Assembly (NCBI GenBank): GCA_031216915.1
Contig: CM062292.1
Coordinates: 74,506,956-74,570,955 of the forward strand
Source of the DNA: Pictodentalium vernedei
Taxonomy: Eukaryota > Mollusca > Scaphopoda > Dentaliida > Dentaliidae
Direction of reading: 5' to 3'
Length of the DNA: 64,000 nucleotides
The position numbers and the translations under genes were made by a program. Below, one piece after another: positions 11,312 through 23,467 of the stretch. The notes beneath the pieces were generated by a model, which did no database searches, was not told the origin of the DNA, and worked only from the letters and a program-made list of their open reading frames with translations. Each line of letters starts with the position of its first letter. The stretch's first letter is position 1.

Positions 11312-11538
11312 GTTAAAAAATTTATAGTAATTTATATATTTTTTATACTTACCAATGACCCAGACATAGCTGGTGCTAACTCTTAAAATATAGGGCCAAA
11401 CACAAATTTTGCCCCCCAATCCCCAAAATTTGCATCTAAAACTAAAGAAAACATGTCCTGAAAGGCCCTCCACACTTCGCCCCTACTGCGCATGCGCAGT
11501 GTCAAGGACGTTCCGAAATTGGCGCCATTCATCATTCT
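11312..11538. repeat. Left inverted terminal repeat of DIRS B
   Basis: Begins GTTAAAAAATTTATAG (an extension absent from the right end), then TACCAATGACCCAGAC, then a segment that mirrors 18086-18274 almost perfectly for ~189 bp. It contains ACTGCGCATGCGCAGT at 11485-11500 and GGCGCC near 11521. Confidence 0.9.
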
Positions 11539-11613
11539 AATAACCAGTGCCTGGTAAGCACTATGTACTCAGCGGGGAGGCAAGAGTTCCCAACTCCTGG
11601 GAGGGCCATCCCC

Positions 11614-11702
11614 GTCTGGGTCATTGGTAAGTATAAAAAATATATAAATTACTATAAATTTTTTAACATTTTTATACTGTACCAATGACCCAGACATAGC
11701 TG
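11614..11702. repeat. Internal complementary region (ICR) of DIRS B
   Basis: The first half (11614-11667, ending CTATAAATTTTTTAAC) is the reverse complement of the left end starting at 11312. The second half (11668-11702, starting ATTTTTATACTGTACC) is the reverse complement of the last 35 bp at 18253-18287. The ICR therefore equals the two element ends joined, as needed to template the circular DNA intermediate in the DIRS model. The junction is 11667/11668. Confidence 0.9.
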
Positions 11703-12289
11703 AATAGTAAAAAGGCTGGAGGGCCAAGGACATAGAGCAAAATGGAATACGCTCAATAAAATAAAATAGAGTCATCCCCTGTAGGGAAAAGAAGTAATAG
11801 GCCTTACATGTATCTTTCTTATTTATGATAAATTAGAAAGATACAACACCTTCCAAAAATTGAGCTTCATACATCCATGTACTCTATTAATATCCAATAA
11901 TCCTTATACTAATAATTTTTAAAGTAAGCCAATAATAAAGTAAGTCTAGAGAATAGAGACTCTTATACTCCTAAAAGTGTGTGAGAATTGCATAATCATG
12001 TCCGTTGACATATGCAATATTCAAAAGCTATACTTTAAAAACTAAGACTTGAATGAATTTTATAAACTTAAACTTCTCACTAAACAACCATCCCAATAAC
12101 AGCTCAGAATTACTAACTCCGGAGGAGGTATCCCCTTGTTTTCATAGTAAAAACAGGTGACCCAAGGGAACACCCTCCCCCCCCTTTTTCTTGCCCTGGG
12201 TCAAATAGCCCAGAGCGAAGAGGGCAGCCGAACGGAGACACTGCCGAAACAGACAGCCTACCTAGCTATAGTAGCAACTGTTAAGTGAA

Positions 12290-13110
12290 TGACATTCTGA
12301 GCAGTAGATAATAGACCTAACAATAGAGGCCTCCAGAAATGGACTCGATATTTCTGAGATAAAATTCATGAATGGATGGCTGAGCGCAATGAGCAGCCTT
12401 CAAAAATCTATAATAGCAACACTATTAATGTAAGCCCAAGAAGTAGAAGAACTCTTACTTCATGAGCCGAAATCTTAAGCACAACTGCTAAGCCAATGAT
12501 ATACCATAAGCAGTACGCTAGTTAATAGAATCCATTAACAATAAAATGGAGCGTAACGTCCTTCTACTAGACATCAAAGACAGAAGAAGCTTACGCCCTT
12601 GTAATAAACAGATATCTGTTTATAAATACATAAACTGTGCCCGGAAAGAGTAAAGGCCTATGCCCATACGAAGACGGAAGGACCTTAAAATAATAGGTTC
12701 CGGATAATAGGAGCCTAACTCTTATGCAACAATCCAACCTAAATAGAAACGGAAGTATTGATTCCGAAACTATGAAAGTGAAAATCATCCATCGATAGTG
12801 CATGAAACTCACTGACTCTACAGTAAAAGAGAAATCAACAGAATTACTGTCTAAAGGTCAGAATTTGAAAACTACTGTTTCCAGAGGCTCAAATGATTAC
12901 TTAGCTAAATAAGAACCTGAAGTTAAAATCCGTATAGGAATTTAATCTAAAGATTCTAAGTCTATTTATCAAAAAGTTACTAACTGACTTAGATAAAGAG
13001 ACAAAAGACTCAATTGTAAACTATCATAGAGTGCATAGGTATGAGGTAACATAAACCTATAACCTAAATAATAACAGGCTGCAGTAGATCTTGTCAAACA
13101 AGTATACTAA
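12290..13110 (-). pseudogene. Decayed tyrosine recombinase of DIRS B
   Basis: Homologous to the YR ORF of C (28133-28936), preserving short blocks such as ISAHEVR and FMHYRWMIF-type out-of-frame peptides. One base is missing just after the HEVR motif (near 12446), and further indels break the arm-binding half and the region around the N-terminus. D shares the HEVR frameshift. No functional recombinase can be made. Confidence 0.75.
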
Positions 13111-14165
13111 AAAGTTGCAATGAGTAGTATGGAGGGATCAACCATATGAACATAATGATCCCTACACCACGACGGAAGAGCCTCCACTTTAGTCGCATAG
13201 AATAGCGAAGAAGAGGATCTCCTATAGTAAGAAATCGCGTCCAAAGCTCGTCCAGTACAGTGCTTACAATGCAATACGGACCACACAACGGAATACATGA
13301 AGGTTGCGACCTTGCTGGTTGTGATAAAGATGACACGATTTACCCAGTGAAAAAAGATCCTCACATAGAGGAAGATTTCACGTTAAGATCCACAGTAGAC
13401 AAGAGAGTAAATTACTCATGATCTCTGTGAAGATAGAGATGCTATCAACAGAAATGTATTGTGGTTGTTTATCTTAGCAATACCTGCTAAAACAACAGCG
13501 CCGGAGGATACGCGTATCCTATCATTCCGTCCTATAGATCAATAGAGCGTTAACAGTATTAGCCAACACATACGTCTGCAAATGATTAGCAAGCTGTGTC
13601 ATAAATAAAACATCATTGGGCGCTCCCATAGATAGCAAATCTGATTGAATACTTGTTTGTTGAGAGTCCATTCTGACAGCAACAAGCGACCCGTAAGAGA
13701 ACGGAAGTGCGTTAAAACAATCAGACGACCCAGAATATGACGGATCAAAACTGAACTTGGTGTACTATAACCAACAGACGGATTCTTTCCATTAAATTGA
13801 ATAACGGAAACGAAAGAGTGCCTCCCTGGTTCCGGAGATACGCCACTACTGTCGAATTAAAGGACAGGAATTTGGGCATGCGTTTCTGAATAATGTTCAT
13901 GCAATGACATAAAGCAAGCCTAAAAAACATTATTCCGCGGAAGTTAAACTGATAGCTAAAAGACTGCGGAACCCAAAGACTCTGGCACTTCGAATCCGTA
14001 GGGATCAGTATATATCCCAATCTGTTTGACTGGCAACCGTCATAACAGCCACACTCGGGTCCGGCAACTGCGGCGGCACTCTCTGAGTCAACCACCGAAT
14101 GTTTGCCCCAGTCTGAATCTCTTGTAACACTAGATAGACAAGAGAATGTATAAATCAAGCAATTC
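13111..14165 (-). pseudogene. Decayed RNase H region of DIRS B (RT deleted)
   Basis: Corresponds to 1-1095 of A and to the RNase H and post-RNase-H part of C. Readable traces include VVAYLRNQGGT. Around 14160-14170 it joins gag sequence directly; the ~1.3 kb that in C encodes the RT fingers and palm, including YLDD, is absent. The break is at the same place as in A and D. Confidence 0.75.
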
Positions 14166-17100
14166 ATGGATTGCCGGAAAGTTGCCGTCGAAGAGAAGCT
14201 CCTCCGAGAACGAAGCGACTCTGAGAGAGTTCTAAACCTACTATCCACGCGTGGATGTAGCTAGGGCTGCATCACGTCTAACCAACTCCAATCAGCCACT
14301 GAAGGGCGGAGTTATACGTGAACAAACTACTGCCCTCAAAAGAAATTACATTGAGAATAATATCTCGTAAATCTTTTCTTGAAGACGTAATGATAACGCC
14401 TCAGTAAGGCGGATTACGTATAATAAAGCGTCTAAGATAAGTCTACTATACATAATGTCGTTCCCAACATTGAAATTGGAAAAGACATAAACGGCGAAAA
14501 AGAATATATGCAGTCTTTAATCACACCGTCTAGACGCATATGAACTCTCGGTATGCCCTGCTCTGTCAAAATAAACTATTTGTATAAATGATAAAATGGC
14601 AGAAATGAGCAACGCGGACAAGAAACTAAACTATCATGCTTAGTAGCAGGCTTGTATATATAAATATATAGCGTCGAAAAATAAAACACATGTTGTAATG
14701 ACAATATTGGACTGCGTCGGTAAGTCAGGGACAAAGTCCCTGTACCGATCGAAAAATCCGAGTCCAATGACGCTATAAGTCTCTTATCCAAGATCGCAGC
14801 AATGAAGTCCGAAAAATAATCACTGGAAGAAATGCCAGAAGATATGAAAGGCATCTTCCGATACTACTAAAGGGAAAACTCGAAATCTTTCGAATCCCTT
14901 TCGCCATCCTGTCGGACCCTATAAAGCGTTCGGTCATCCGTAGCTTGATGCAACCGCGGACCGCACCGACCCAGCGCCGTCAGATAATTCCTGATTCGAC
15001 CGAGAAACCGTCAATTGCTGGGATGCTGCGAAACAACTGTGCTAACTCGGATAGCACGTCCGTCACTGAGGCCTGAGGAGCAGCGGTCTTACGATGCATT
15101 GCCGCAGGAAGCTCCGAGATCGTTACCCCGTGCATACTTCCAATATGCGAGCGAACGGAGTGTATAGGCCTCGTGTCCCTTGGCTACCGGATGGCGCGAC
15201 CTATTCGCTGTGGAATCACTGAATGCCGAAACTGATCGGATACTCGAGGTCACGTAGCCAATGTGCGGTCGTGTGCCCTGCTGTGAGGATGAGGAAGCAT
15301 TAAAGACAGTCTCTCGGACTGTCAATATAACGGAGCGTCCCGAGCAACGGACATATGCTCCGAATGTAAAATATCTGAACCACAACATGCGGTCCCCTAT
15401 GTTGTTGGCTTCCTCCGATCTGTCCTCAATCTGCCGTCACTGGGTGAGTACTAAAGTAATTAAAGTGCTCGCATCACCCAAATCTCCTTTCTAGACCGCA
15501 ACGGACGAACCCGGCAGCCGAACCATTCGATGAATGTACGCTACACCGGGTGAGCTAGCGAATGTCACTCCGTAAGCGATAGACATATTCCATGAGCACT
15601 TATTGCCGCTAACTCCTCATTAACTATGACGACAGAGGCACTCTTTTGAAAGACATCTCCATAACTCTTCGAACAAGAAACCAGAAATGCTTGGATAGCA
15701 AGCATAAAATAATAATATATATAGCGTCGTTCAATAATTCGAAAGTTTGTGTGACATTATTGGACTATGTCGGAACTGAGGGACGATGTCCCTGAACCGA
15801 ACCAAAAAATTTCTAAGTCCACCGACGCTATCAGTTTCTTATCCGGCATCGCAGCATATGTTGTTCCGAAAGGGAAAGCTTGAAATCCACCGAATCCCTT
15901 TCGGTATCCCGTCGGACCGGATGAAACTTTCGGACGTCCGTACCCGCTTCCGCGGAGCGTCCCGACCCAGCATCGTCGGATAAAATATATGCGACAGATT
16001 CAGTTGATGCTGGGATGCTGCGATAAACTGTGCTATTAAGGAAAGCACGTCCGTTCCCGAGGCCTGTGCAATAGCGGACTTACGATGCATTGCCGCTGGA
16101 AGCTCTGTGTACGTTGACTCCCGCACACTTCCTATGCGAACGTCCGGAGTCTGCAGGCCTCGAGTCCCCGGCTACCGACCCAGCGCTGTCGGATAATTCT
16201 CGATCTGACACCGTTTCTGTCGGCTGCTGGGATGCTGCGATAAGCTGTGCTATGTGCACAAGAATGTCCGGCGTCGAGACCTGCGGAGGCGCAGTCTATC
16301 GCTGCTTCGCCGAGGGCAGCTCCGCATCAGATGGCTCCCGCATACTTTTCCTATGCGAACGTCCGGAGTCCATCGGTCTCGAATCCCTGGCTGCCGGATG
16401 GTGTGACCTGGTCGCCGAGGAATCCTTGATCGGCGAAGCTGGTAATATATCGGCGGTCACGCAGCCAAGGTGCGGTCGTGTGCGCTGACGAGAAGAGGAA
16501 GCCTTAGCAGTCTCAGCGGACTGCCTATACAACGGAGCGTCCCGAGCGACGGACGTATGCTCCGCTAACGACACATTTGTACCACAACATCTGGGGCCAG
16601 ATGTTGTTGAACGAGAGAGGGGCCTCTCTCGCTTGCCGTCCGGATGGACCGGAACGAGCTATGAACCGGACTAAAAGGCTTCCTCCGTTCTCCCTCCGAT
16701 CCGCCGTAACTGGGTGTGCATTAAGTTAATTTTATAGTGCTCGCATCACCCCAAAATTCCTTCTAGACCGCAACGGACGAACCCGGCTGCCGAACCATTC
16801 GGTGAATGGACGCTACACCGGGCGAGCTAGCGGACGTCAAAGGCCGTCGAACCTACTAGGGTCCTCTTAGGCAATTGACGTATTACATGAGCACTTTTCC
16901 GCTAGCCCTTCATTAATTGTGACGACGGAGGCACACTGTTGGAAGACATCACAGATACATCACCCTAATCTTGATCGTCTGAAATAGAAATTGATAAAGT
17001 AGAGTGACCCTGCGGGGAAAGGACCGGAGTGTCCAAATCCCCAACAACATACCGTGACATACGCTTCCCATATTGTCATCGAAATCATACGATACAGAAC

Positions 17101-17192
17101 AGGAGTTAATGCGAGTACACTGACCACATATAGAATGATAATAAGGTCAGAGGAAGACTTCCTCTTAAAACAATTGATCAATATCCTTTCAA
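14166..17192 (-). pseudogene. Decayed, duplicated gag of DIRS B
   Basis: Same structure as in A: start codon replaced by TTG (CAA at 17190-17192 on the + strand), TGA at codon 5, and two copies of the gag middle segment (ATATAGCGTCG landmarks near 14666 and 15718) plus a shorter third piece (~16180-16400). No continuous ORF. Confidence 0.75.
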
Positions 17193-18085
17193 TGTGAAAA
17201 GAAAACAAGTCCTGGTACTCGCACTAACCCCTGGCAATCAAAATACATAATAATAATATGATCCATTAATATAGAAAAAATAATTGAAATCAAAATATTT
17301 TGAAAAAATATTTCTTCAGAACAGCCCAAGTTTCTGAAAAGTAACGTTGAGCCCCAATGGATCCCAAGCCTAAGTGTGGACAAAAATTTTAAAAATATTT
17401 TAAACAATTTATTCAACACTTACGAACAATAATAATGTATCTAGTTATGATTAAAATAACATAAAGATATTATTATTTAGAAATCCCCCCCTCACACAGA
17501 GGGCTGTTGTAAATGTAAACAATGAGTGTAAAAACACTAAAATAAGACTCCAGGCACCCAGGCCCGAAATCAGTTACCAAAAATACACCATCTGATGCAA
17601 AACAGAGACTTCCAGGGAAGAAACTGCAGAACATCAGATGGTAGATGCAGAACACAACGCCTAACCACCCGTAGGTGAAGACGTAAACATGGGGAAAGAA
17701 CAGAATTCATTCTGTTATTCAGCTAAAACTCCCAAGAAATTTTAGTAATAATAATTACAGAAATTATGCCAAAAGCATGGGAGAATAGCAAGGGGGAACT
17801 TAATGGACAGGGAGAGAGGAAAAACACTTGAAAAAACAGTGTAACTAAATAATCAGAATGACAACAAAATGGCTGCTGCCTTGAAAATAGGTAACTTAAC
17901 ATAATTTCATTAAAAAATTTTAAGTTACAGCCCTGATAATATTCTGTCACACATTCTTTTCCTCTCCTCCTTTTCTATCCTCCTTAGAATCACCATTTCA
18001 CTAATATTTATGTGTCTGGCATCATTTAAACTGAGATTTAAAAGCACAAAGATCAGTCAGATGTTAACTGATGAAGGGCCAAACT

Positions 18086-18287
18086 TAGAATGATGAATGG
18101 CGCCAATTTCGGAACGTCCTTGACACTGCGCATGCGCAGTAGGGGCGAAGTGTGGAGGGCCTTTCAGGACATGTTTTCTTTAGTTTTAGATGCAAATTTT
18201 GGGGATTGGGGGGCAAAATTTGTGTTTGGCCCTATATTTTAAGAGTTAGCACCAGCTATGTCTGGGTCATTGGTACAGTATAAAAAT
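18086..18287. repeat. Right inverted terminal repeat of DIRS B
   Basis: Mirrors 11350-11538, with ACTGCGCATGCGCAGT at 18125-18140, and ends CAGTATAAAAAT. The 3-bp ATG in GCTATGTCTGGG is diagnostic for the A/B/D subfamily and matches both the left end and the ICR of this element. Confidence 0.9.
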
Positions 18288-18654
18288 ATCTCATCCCTGG
18301 CTACACTGCGTGTTTTCATCGTTAAATGTTTGAGTACATCAGTTATTGGGTAAGACAATTTATTTGAAATGAAATTCAAACAAAAACAAATTGAAAATAA
18401 AGGTGTGATGATGAAGCTTATGTATCTTGTATTTTTTCCAACTGAAGTGACTCAAAATGACAAATTCACATTCTGACACCAGGGAAACAGCACCAAATTG
18501 AAAATTGTGGCATGAATGAGGGAAATTGATAACTGAGAGGAACTTTGCTCTAATGACCCAAACAAAATACCAAAATGTGTATAATTTGTAAAGGCCTGCA
18601 AAATCAATCTAATATTTGTATAACAGGAAAGAGAGTAAATTCCTGTTATTGAAA

Positions 18655-19319
18655 TACAGTAGAACCTGTCTTGAGAGACCGTCCTTTGGGCCACACAAAA
18701 GTGGTCTCTCAAGACAGGTGGTCTCTCATAACAGGTTTCAGGTTTTCTCAAGTCAGTGAATAACCAACCACAAAATTCAGAAATGGAGAAGAATGGATTT
18801 TTGTAATTACTTTGTAGTTGTTCTTTTTTATGAAGATTTTCAACACTAATTTATTTTTATAATTTTTATAACAGTCCATTTCAATTTGTTACAAAAAGAT
18901 TTTCAACACAAATTTATTTTTATTCCTATCTGTCACATTTCAGGTATGTGTGAAATTGTTTATTCAGCAATAATCCTAATCTTTTCACAGGGGTCTCATA
19001 AAAACATCTCAAACTTTAATGAGTTAGCAATTGAAACCCAATTAAGAGCTTTTAATACTTTTAATTATGTTAGTATAACCACAATGGATTTTCCAATTCC
19101 AGAACAGGTAAAAAGTTTTTGTCATGGTTTCAGTCTTCAAAGGGGCGGTCTCTCAAGACAGGTCCATTATGGCATAAAATTACAAGTTGGTACCAGGTCA
19201 CAGTGGTCTCTCAAGACAGGTGGTCTCCCATAGCAGGTCCATTATAGAGTAAAACCAACCGGTACCTGGCATATATGGTCTCTCAAGACAGGTGGTCTCT
19301 CAAGACAGGTTTTACTGTA
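18655..19319. mobile_element. TA-flanked MITE with GGTCTCTCAAGACAGG subrepeats
   Basis: Starts TACAGTAGAACCTGTCTTGA and ends CAAGACAGGTTTTACTGTA, giving ~26-bp inverted termini bounded by TA. GGTCTCTCAAGACAGGT recurs about five times, in both terminal regions. The middle is AT-rich and non-coding. Termini resemble pogo/Tigger-type MITEs (CAGTAGAACC); the class is inferred. Confidence 0.65.
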
Positions 19320-19548
19320 AGAATATGAGAATGCAGTGGAATGGAAACTTATACAGCTGACCACAAAATTGTGATGTTTTATCAGATTGTTTTGACTGTG
19401 AGCTCTTCTGAGAAAGATAAGATAGATTAGGCATAAAAAAATAAAAATCTGTTTCTCAGCAAGTACTAGCTGCCTATACAGGCAAGACTTGCCAAGAAAC
19501 ACATGTTTGGTTCTTTGAATCTAACTTGAGAGTTTGATAAGAGACTAT
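19320..19548. other. No gene; includes a fragment of the AGGCC-ended MITE
   Basis: At ~19428-19465 lies TAAAAATCTGTTTCTCAG, which matches the end of the palindromic MITE family at 26551. The rest is unremarkable AT-rich DNA. Confidence 0.45.
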
Positions 19549-20940
19549 GGGTACATTTCCGTGGCCATTCCGAATATATTCAGAATTCACCCGACTAGTG
19601 TGTCATGCACAGTGCGATTACAGAATTTTCTTCTCAAGGAAACGTTCATTTGACTTCACAAGTTATTCAGAATAATAGATGTTGTTCTTGTCAAGGAATT
19701 AAATGACTACAGAAAAGTTGGTTGCATTATCGACAGCTAACATGAATTATTTTGTGCAATATTTGCATTTTAGGTGAAATTATGAAACAGTACAATAATA
19801 AATTGGCACCATAGTGTCATAAAGTTTCATTTGTCTAATTCCCTGGTAACTTGGTGGTTGATAAAGAAAGTAAATTCGGCACTTAATTGTAGGCATATAC
19901 TACAATGTGCAAAACATTTGGAAGCTTTGTACCCTGCAATAACCTTCAGCAATGTTTTATTTAATGATAGAGTGACATGTGGCTGATACAAATTGATCTC
20001 AACATCTACATGGAATTATAAAGGTAGTCTCAATTTATTTTTATATGAAATTAGAGAGTCAAAGTATAAGCCTAGCCACCAGGATAATGCGTCGCCTCAC
20101 AGAAACTTGGACCGTGCCACAATCCACATATTGATTATTCTGCTACTTCGATGGAGAAACGCATGGCTTTTTTTAGTTTTTTATTTATTTAGTTTTTTTT
20201 ATTTTAAATTTTTAACTTTGACCTTGCAGTAGGGTTTTAAAACAGTCAACAGTCCCAGTGGAAACTATATTTTTTGGTAGTCTGTTCCAGTCCTTTATCA
20301 TTCTGGGATAAAAGGACGCTTTTCTTATTTCTGTTCTGCATGAGGGTACAGTATGTGGAGAGTGTATTATCACTAAATCACCCGCAGAGTGGAGATTCCA
20401 CCCAAGCAATAATTGCAAATATCTTGCAAAGCATAACCAGCACAAGCAAAGTTTAATTATTGAGAAACATTGCTTGTGTTTTTTGTCAATATGTACAAAA
20501 TTTAAAAGTTATAGCTTGGGTGATAACTCCACTTTGTGGGTGATTTAGTTACAATCTACTCTCCATGTACTGTACTTGAAATCCTTTTGTATTGATATTT
20601 CTGGATAGGTGGTCACGTTTTATTAAAATTCTATCCGTATTTAGTTGCAGCAAGCCATTGGTCATTTTGTACATCATCGCCAGTCTGGCTTTTTTCCTTC
20701 GATCTTCAAGGGATCTCCACGAGATCTCCACAAGAGGTGTCAATCATGGATTGGACAGATGAGGTGTTATGGTATTGGTTAGTTACATATCTCACTGCTC
20801 TTCGTTGGACCATCTCCAATTTGTGTATGTTGTTTTGTTGACAGAGATCCCAAACTGTGCATGCATATTCCACTGTTGGTCAAACTAGTGATTTGTGTGC
20901 TGTTTCTTTTATTTTGTCATTGTTGATATTAAGATTTCTT

Positions 20941-21188
20941 TTAACCCTTTACCCAACACAGATGATATCAAAATTTATTATTTTAAATATCATTTTTTCA
21001 AATTTTTAAAACAATTTCAACAAAACCATATCATGTGACCCCTCATTGGAACGAGCTCGACGAGCTCGTTCCAACAAGGGGTCACATGATATGGTTTTGT
21101 TAAATTTTTGTAAAAAATAATATTTTTCAACTGCTGAATTTGCATATTACGTTGGCGGATGCCGCCGATTCATTGGGTAAAGGGTTAA
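20941..21188. mobile_element. TTAA MITE (TTAACCCTTTACCCAA type) inside the LINE
   Basis: Starts TTAACCCTTTACCCAAC and ends TTGGGTAAAGGGTTAA, 248 bp, almost entirely palindromic, with centre GGAACGAGCTCGACGAGCTC. Removing it and one TTAA restores a continuous LINE frame (FLKRNLN across the site), which shows true TTAA insertion. Sister copies: 40497-40726 and 62110-62358. Confidence 0.78.
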
Positions 21189-21232
21189 GGAATCATGTGG
21201 TCTTGTTTGCTTTATTGCATATGTTAATATAG

Positions 21233-21370
21233 AATATACCCATAGCCGCTTGGTGTACCAAATGTTCACCACTCGTGGTGAAGTGGTGTTAACCACGAGC
21301 CTTTGGCACGTGGTTAACACCACTTCACAAGTGGTGAACATTTGGTACACCAAGCTACTTTGGGTATATT
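21233..21370. repeat. Long inverted repeat, ~63-bp arms
   Basis: Left arm 21233-21297 and right arm 21308-21370 are inverted with few mismatches around a ~10-bp loop. Both contain TTGGTGTACCAAATGTTCACC and AAGTGGTGTTAACCACG. It lies inside the decayed LINE. Non-coding foldback element. Confidence 0.65.
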
Positions 21371-21548
21371 TTATTTGTACCATGATCGTCAGATTATTAG
21401 GAGTCGCTATTATTTTTTCTCGATTTTACTGAGCACTAGACATACATACGAGCGAATCTGTTTTTATTTACACAAGCATCGGTGGGCGGTACTTCCACTG
21501 TCAATTTTATTGCCGAAACAAAATGAAAAAATCGCGACATCGACGCTG

Positions 21549-21939
21549 TAGCTGCGACGGGTCGTGCAATCTGCAAGTCCAAAAAATATTTGGAACAACA
21601 TTTGCATTGGACATGGACTAGACATGAATGAGATACACTTGCATATCAAATATGAAGTCATTCCACCAGGTAGTTTGAAAGTTATTCTTTTAGAAACTCG
21701 TTAGTCACAAAATTCTAAGTTCATCAAGGGCCATAACTCCAAGAAAAATTTTTGGAACAACACATGCATTGAACAGCGGCTTGACATCAATAAGATACAC
21801 TTACATGCCAAATATAAAGTCATTCCATCACGTATTTCAAAAGTTATTGAGTTTTGAAACTCGTTGGTCACAGACAGACCGACCGACAGACAGACATACA
21901 GACCGACATTGCCACTTATAGAGCTGCAAGTCGCAGCTA
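21549..21939. repeat. Dispersed repeat with TAGCTGCGAC / GTCGCAGCTA ends
   Basis: TAGCTGCGAC at 21549 is inverted at 21930-21939. The interior has two related ~180-bp halves, each with TTTGGAACAACA, AGATACACTT and AAGTCATTCCA motifs, and a GACAGAC-rich tract near 21884-21915. No ORF. It sits within the interrupted LINE. Confidence 0.5.
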
Positions 21940-22430
21940 AAAAAGAAACTGAGCCTTTATCGTTTTAATAACATAATAACATATTACTTCAAGTTATGCA
22001 TGTTTTATTAACATGAGGCAATGCATGTTTGTTAATTTTTGGCATCTTATGAGGTAAACCCATTTAAAAACGTAATAAACAATTGTCACTTCCATTTAAC
22101 TCTTCGATAAATATAGACAAGTTTGCATTCAGGTCGACGTCACCAAAGGTCAACGGGGATGTAGTTCTACTGTAGGTGTAAATTTTTACTATTGAAATCC
22201 CATTGCTAGCGTGTTCACCACGGTTGGTGTGTAAAGCTAAAACTTATGTCATAGGCTTTTCATATATAGTAGAATAGGTAATCATGGTATAAATATGGTT
22301 ATTCCATTTAAGGTCTGAACTGATTGTACAACCCAAATACTTGACTGATATTACCGGTTGGAGAATGTGACCATGTAAAAACTAATCTCTTGTGATTAGT
22401 TTATGTTTCCTGGTGATTCTAAACATATAT

Positions 22431-23467
22431 ATAACAGGAGCCATGGGTTATGGCTTACTTTTAAAGAGGTCAGTGGTGCCATGTGCATTCGGATGCAGAG
22501 GGGGTGGGGGGTGGTCCGGCCAAAATGGCAAGTGGTATAATTTAATCACCTACTGGATGAAAATTTTATGCACGTGACTGGGTTGTGCCGTAGAACAGGG
22601 GAATTTAAGAGTGTGAACAATTTCCCGTATGTGACAGCAGTAAAAGTCACAACAAGAAACAGAGGTAGGGGTGCATGTTGGACACCAATCTCAAAAAGAC
22701 AACCGAGTCGCTTGAAAGACCAGGTGGCTGTGTCAGATATTTGGGCCCAGTGCATTAAGTCGATAGAGCTGCATGGGGTTTGCCCTGAGTCCCCATGTAT
22801 TAAAGTGAAGAGGCAGTAGCAGAACAGTGCCTGTGCGACGTTAAAGCCACGCTGACCCACATCCTGGAAAATCCAACAGATTTTTTGGCATTAATAAAAC
22901 TTTTCCAGTGGTCACGGGCCTTCTTCATAGAGACTTACCATAGGCATAGGAATATACGTGGGCTTCTAGCCTATACTGTACCAACACATATCGCTCTATT
23001 ACTATACAAGGTCTGTAGTTCCCAGTCACATAAGTCTAATACCATATCTGATGGCTGTGAACCATGGTGGTTTTATTTGTACAGTCGTGTGCGAAAGGTT
23101 GACGGTTGCACAGATGACAAAACTTGTAAATCCTTTTCTTAAGTTGGACAAGTGTAACATGCAGGGGGTATAAGGTGGGCAAAACACCCCCAAATCACCG
23201 TTATTGCATCCAGTCATTTGGGGGGTTGGGTGGGGGGGGGGGGGGGGGGTGGGGGGTGGCTTGTACTGATCACGAAAACACCATTCTGAAATTTTTTGCT
23301 GTAGCATTTTCAGATAAAAAGAGCTCTTTGACGATATCCTTACCCCCACCCTCCACCCCCGATTACATAACTTAAGCATAGCAATTTCGTATAAAACGGG
23401 ATCTTTTGGTCCCACCTCTTTCCTACTAAAATGCAATCAATCAGATTACTAAACTGTTATAACAGAT
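22431..23467. other. No recognised gene; overlapping short ORFs and a G-rich tract
   Basis: Open frames of 83 aa (+, 22568-22819) and 104 aa (-, 22546-22860) overlap on opposite strands. I recognise neither. A fragment of a repeat-borne ORF is the likeliest explanation. A G-run of 17 or more lies at 23220-23258. No promoter or splice structure supports a host gene. Confidence 0.35.
23220..23258. repeat. Poly-G tract
   Basis: GGGGGGTTGGGT followed by a long uninterrupted G run and GTGGGGGGTGG. Potential G-quadruplex, also prone to sequencing-length error. Confidence 0.7.

Larger units (their letters stand above)
11312..18287 (-). mobile_element. DIRS element B, complete-ended, non-autonomous subfamily
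   Basis: A 6976-bp element with both ends. The left end starts GTTAAAAAATTTATAG after flank CTGAAAA, and the right end finishes TATAAAAAT before flank ATCTCAT. Long inverted terminal repeats (11350-11538 and 18086-18274) and an ICR (11614-11702) define it as DIRS. Minus-strand order from the right end is leader, duplicated gag, RNase H remnant with RT deleted, YR remnant, ICR. All genes are broken, yet ends and ICR are intact and concordant. It is nearly identical to A but sits in unrelated flanking DNA, so both were inserted independently after the coding lesions arose. Confidence 0.92.
20212..22430 (-). pseudogene. Decayed LINE reverse transcriptase C-terminus, split by insertions
   Basis: Minus-strand fragments read in order as the end of a non-LTR retrotransposon RT of the jockey/CR1/L2 type. 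22280-22430 gives VISVKYLGCTISSDLKWNNH. 21189-21240 gives NICNKANKTT. 20760-20940 gives KRNLNIN, SLVRPTVEYACTVWD and LEMVQRRAVRYVTNQ. 20549-20743 gives WRSLEDRRKKARLAMMYK. 20212-20445 gives FYPRMIKDWNRLPKNIVS. These are standard motifs of that domain. A TTAA MITE (20941-21188) and a ~1-kb block (21240-22260) interrupt it, with stops and frameshifts besides. The catalytic palm motifs are not present. The exact LINE clade cannot be set from this end. Confidence 0.75.

Noticed and set aside
1-18287. A/B similarity as an assembly duplication
   Set aside because: The flanks of the two copies are different and each right end meets a distinct, sensible target, so two insertions are more likely.
22546-22860. 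Overlapping ORFs on both strands (83 and 104 aa)
   Set aside because: Neither shows a recognised domain or supporting gene structure. Kept only as a note in the 22431-23467 entry.
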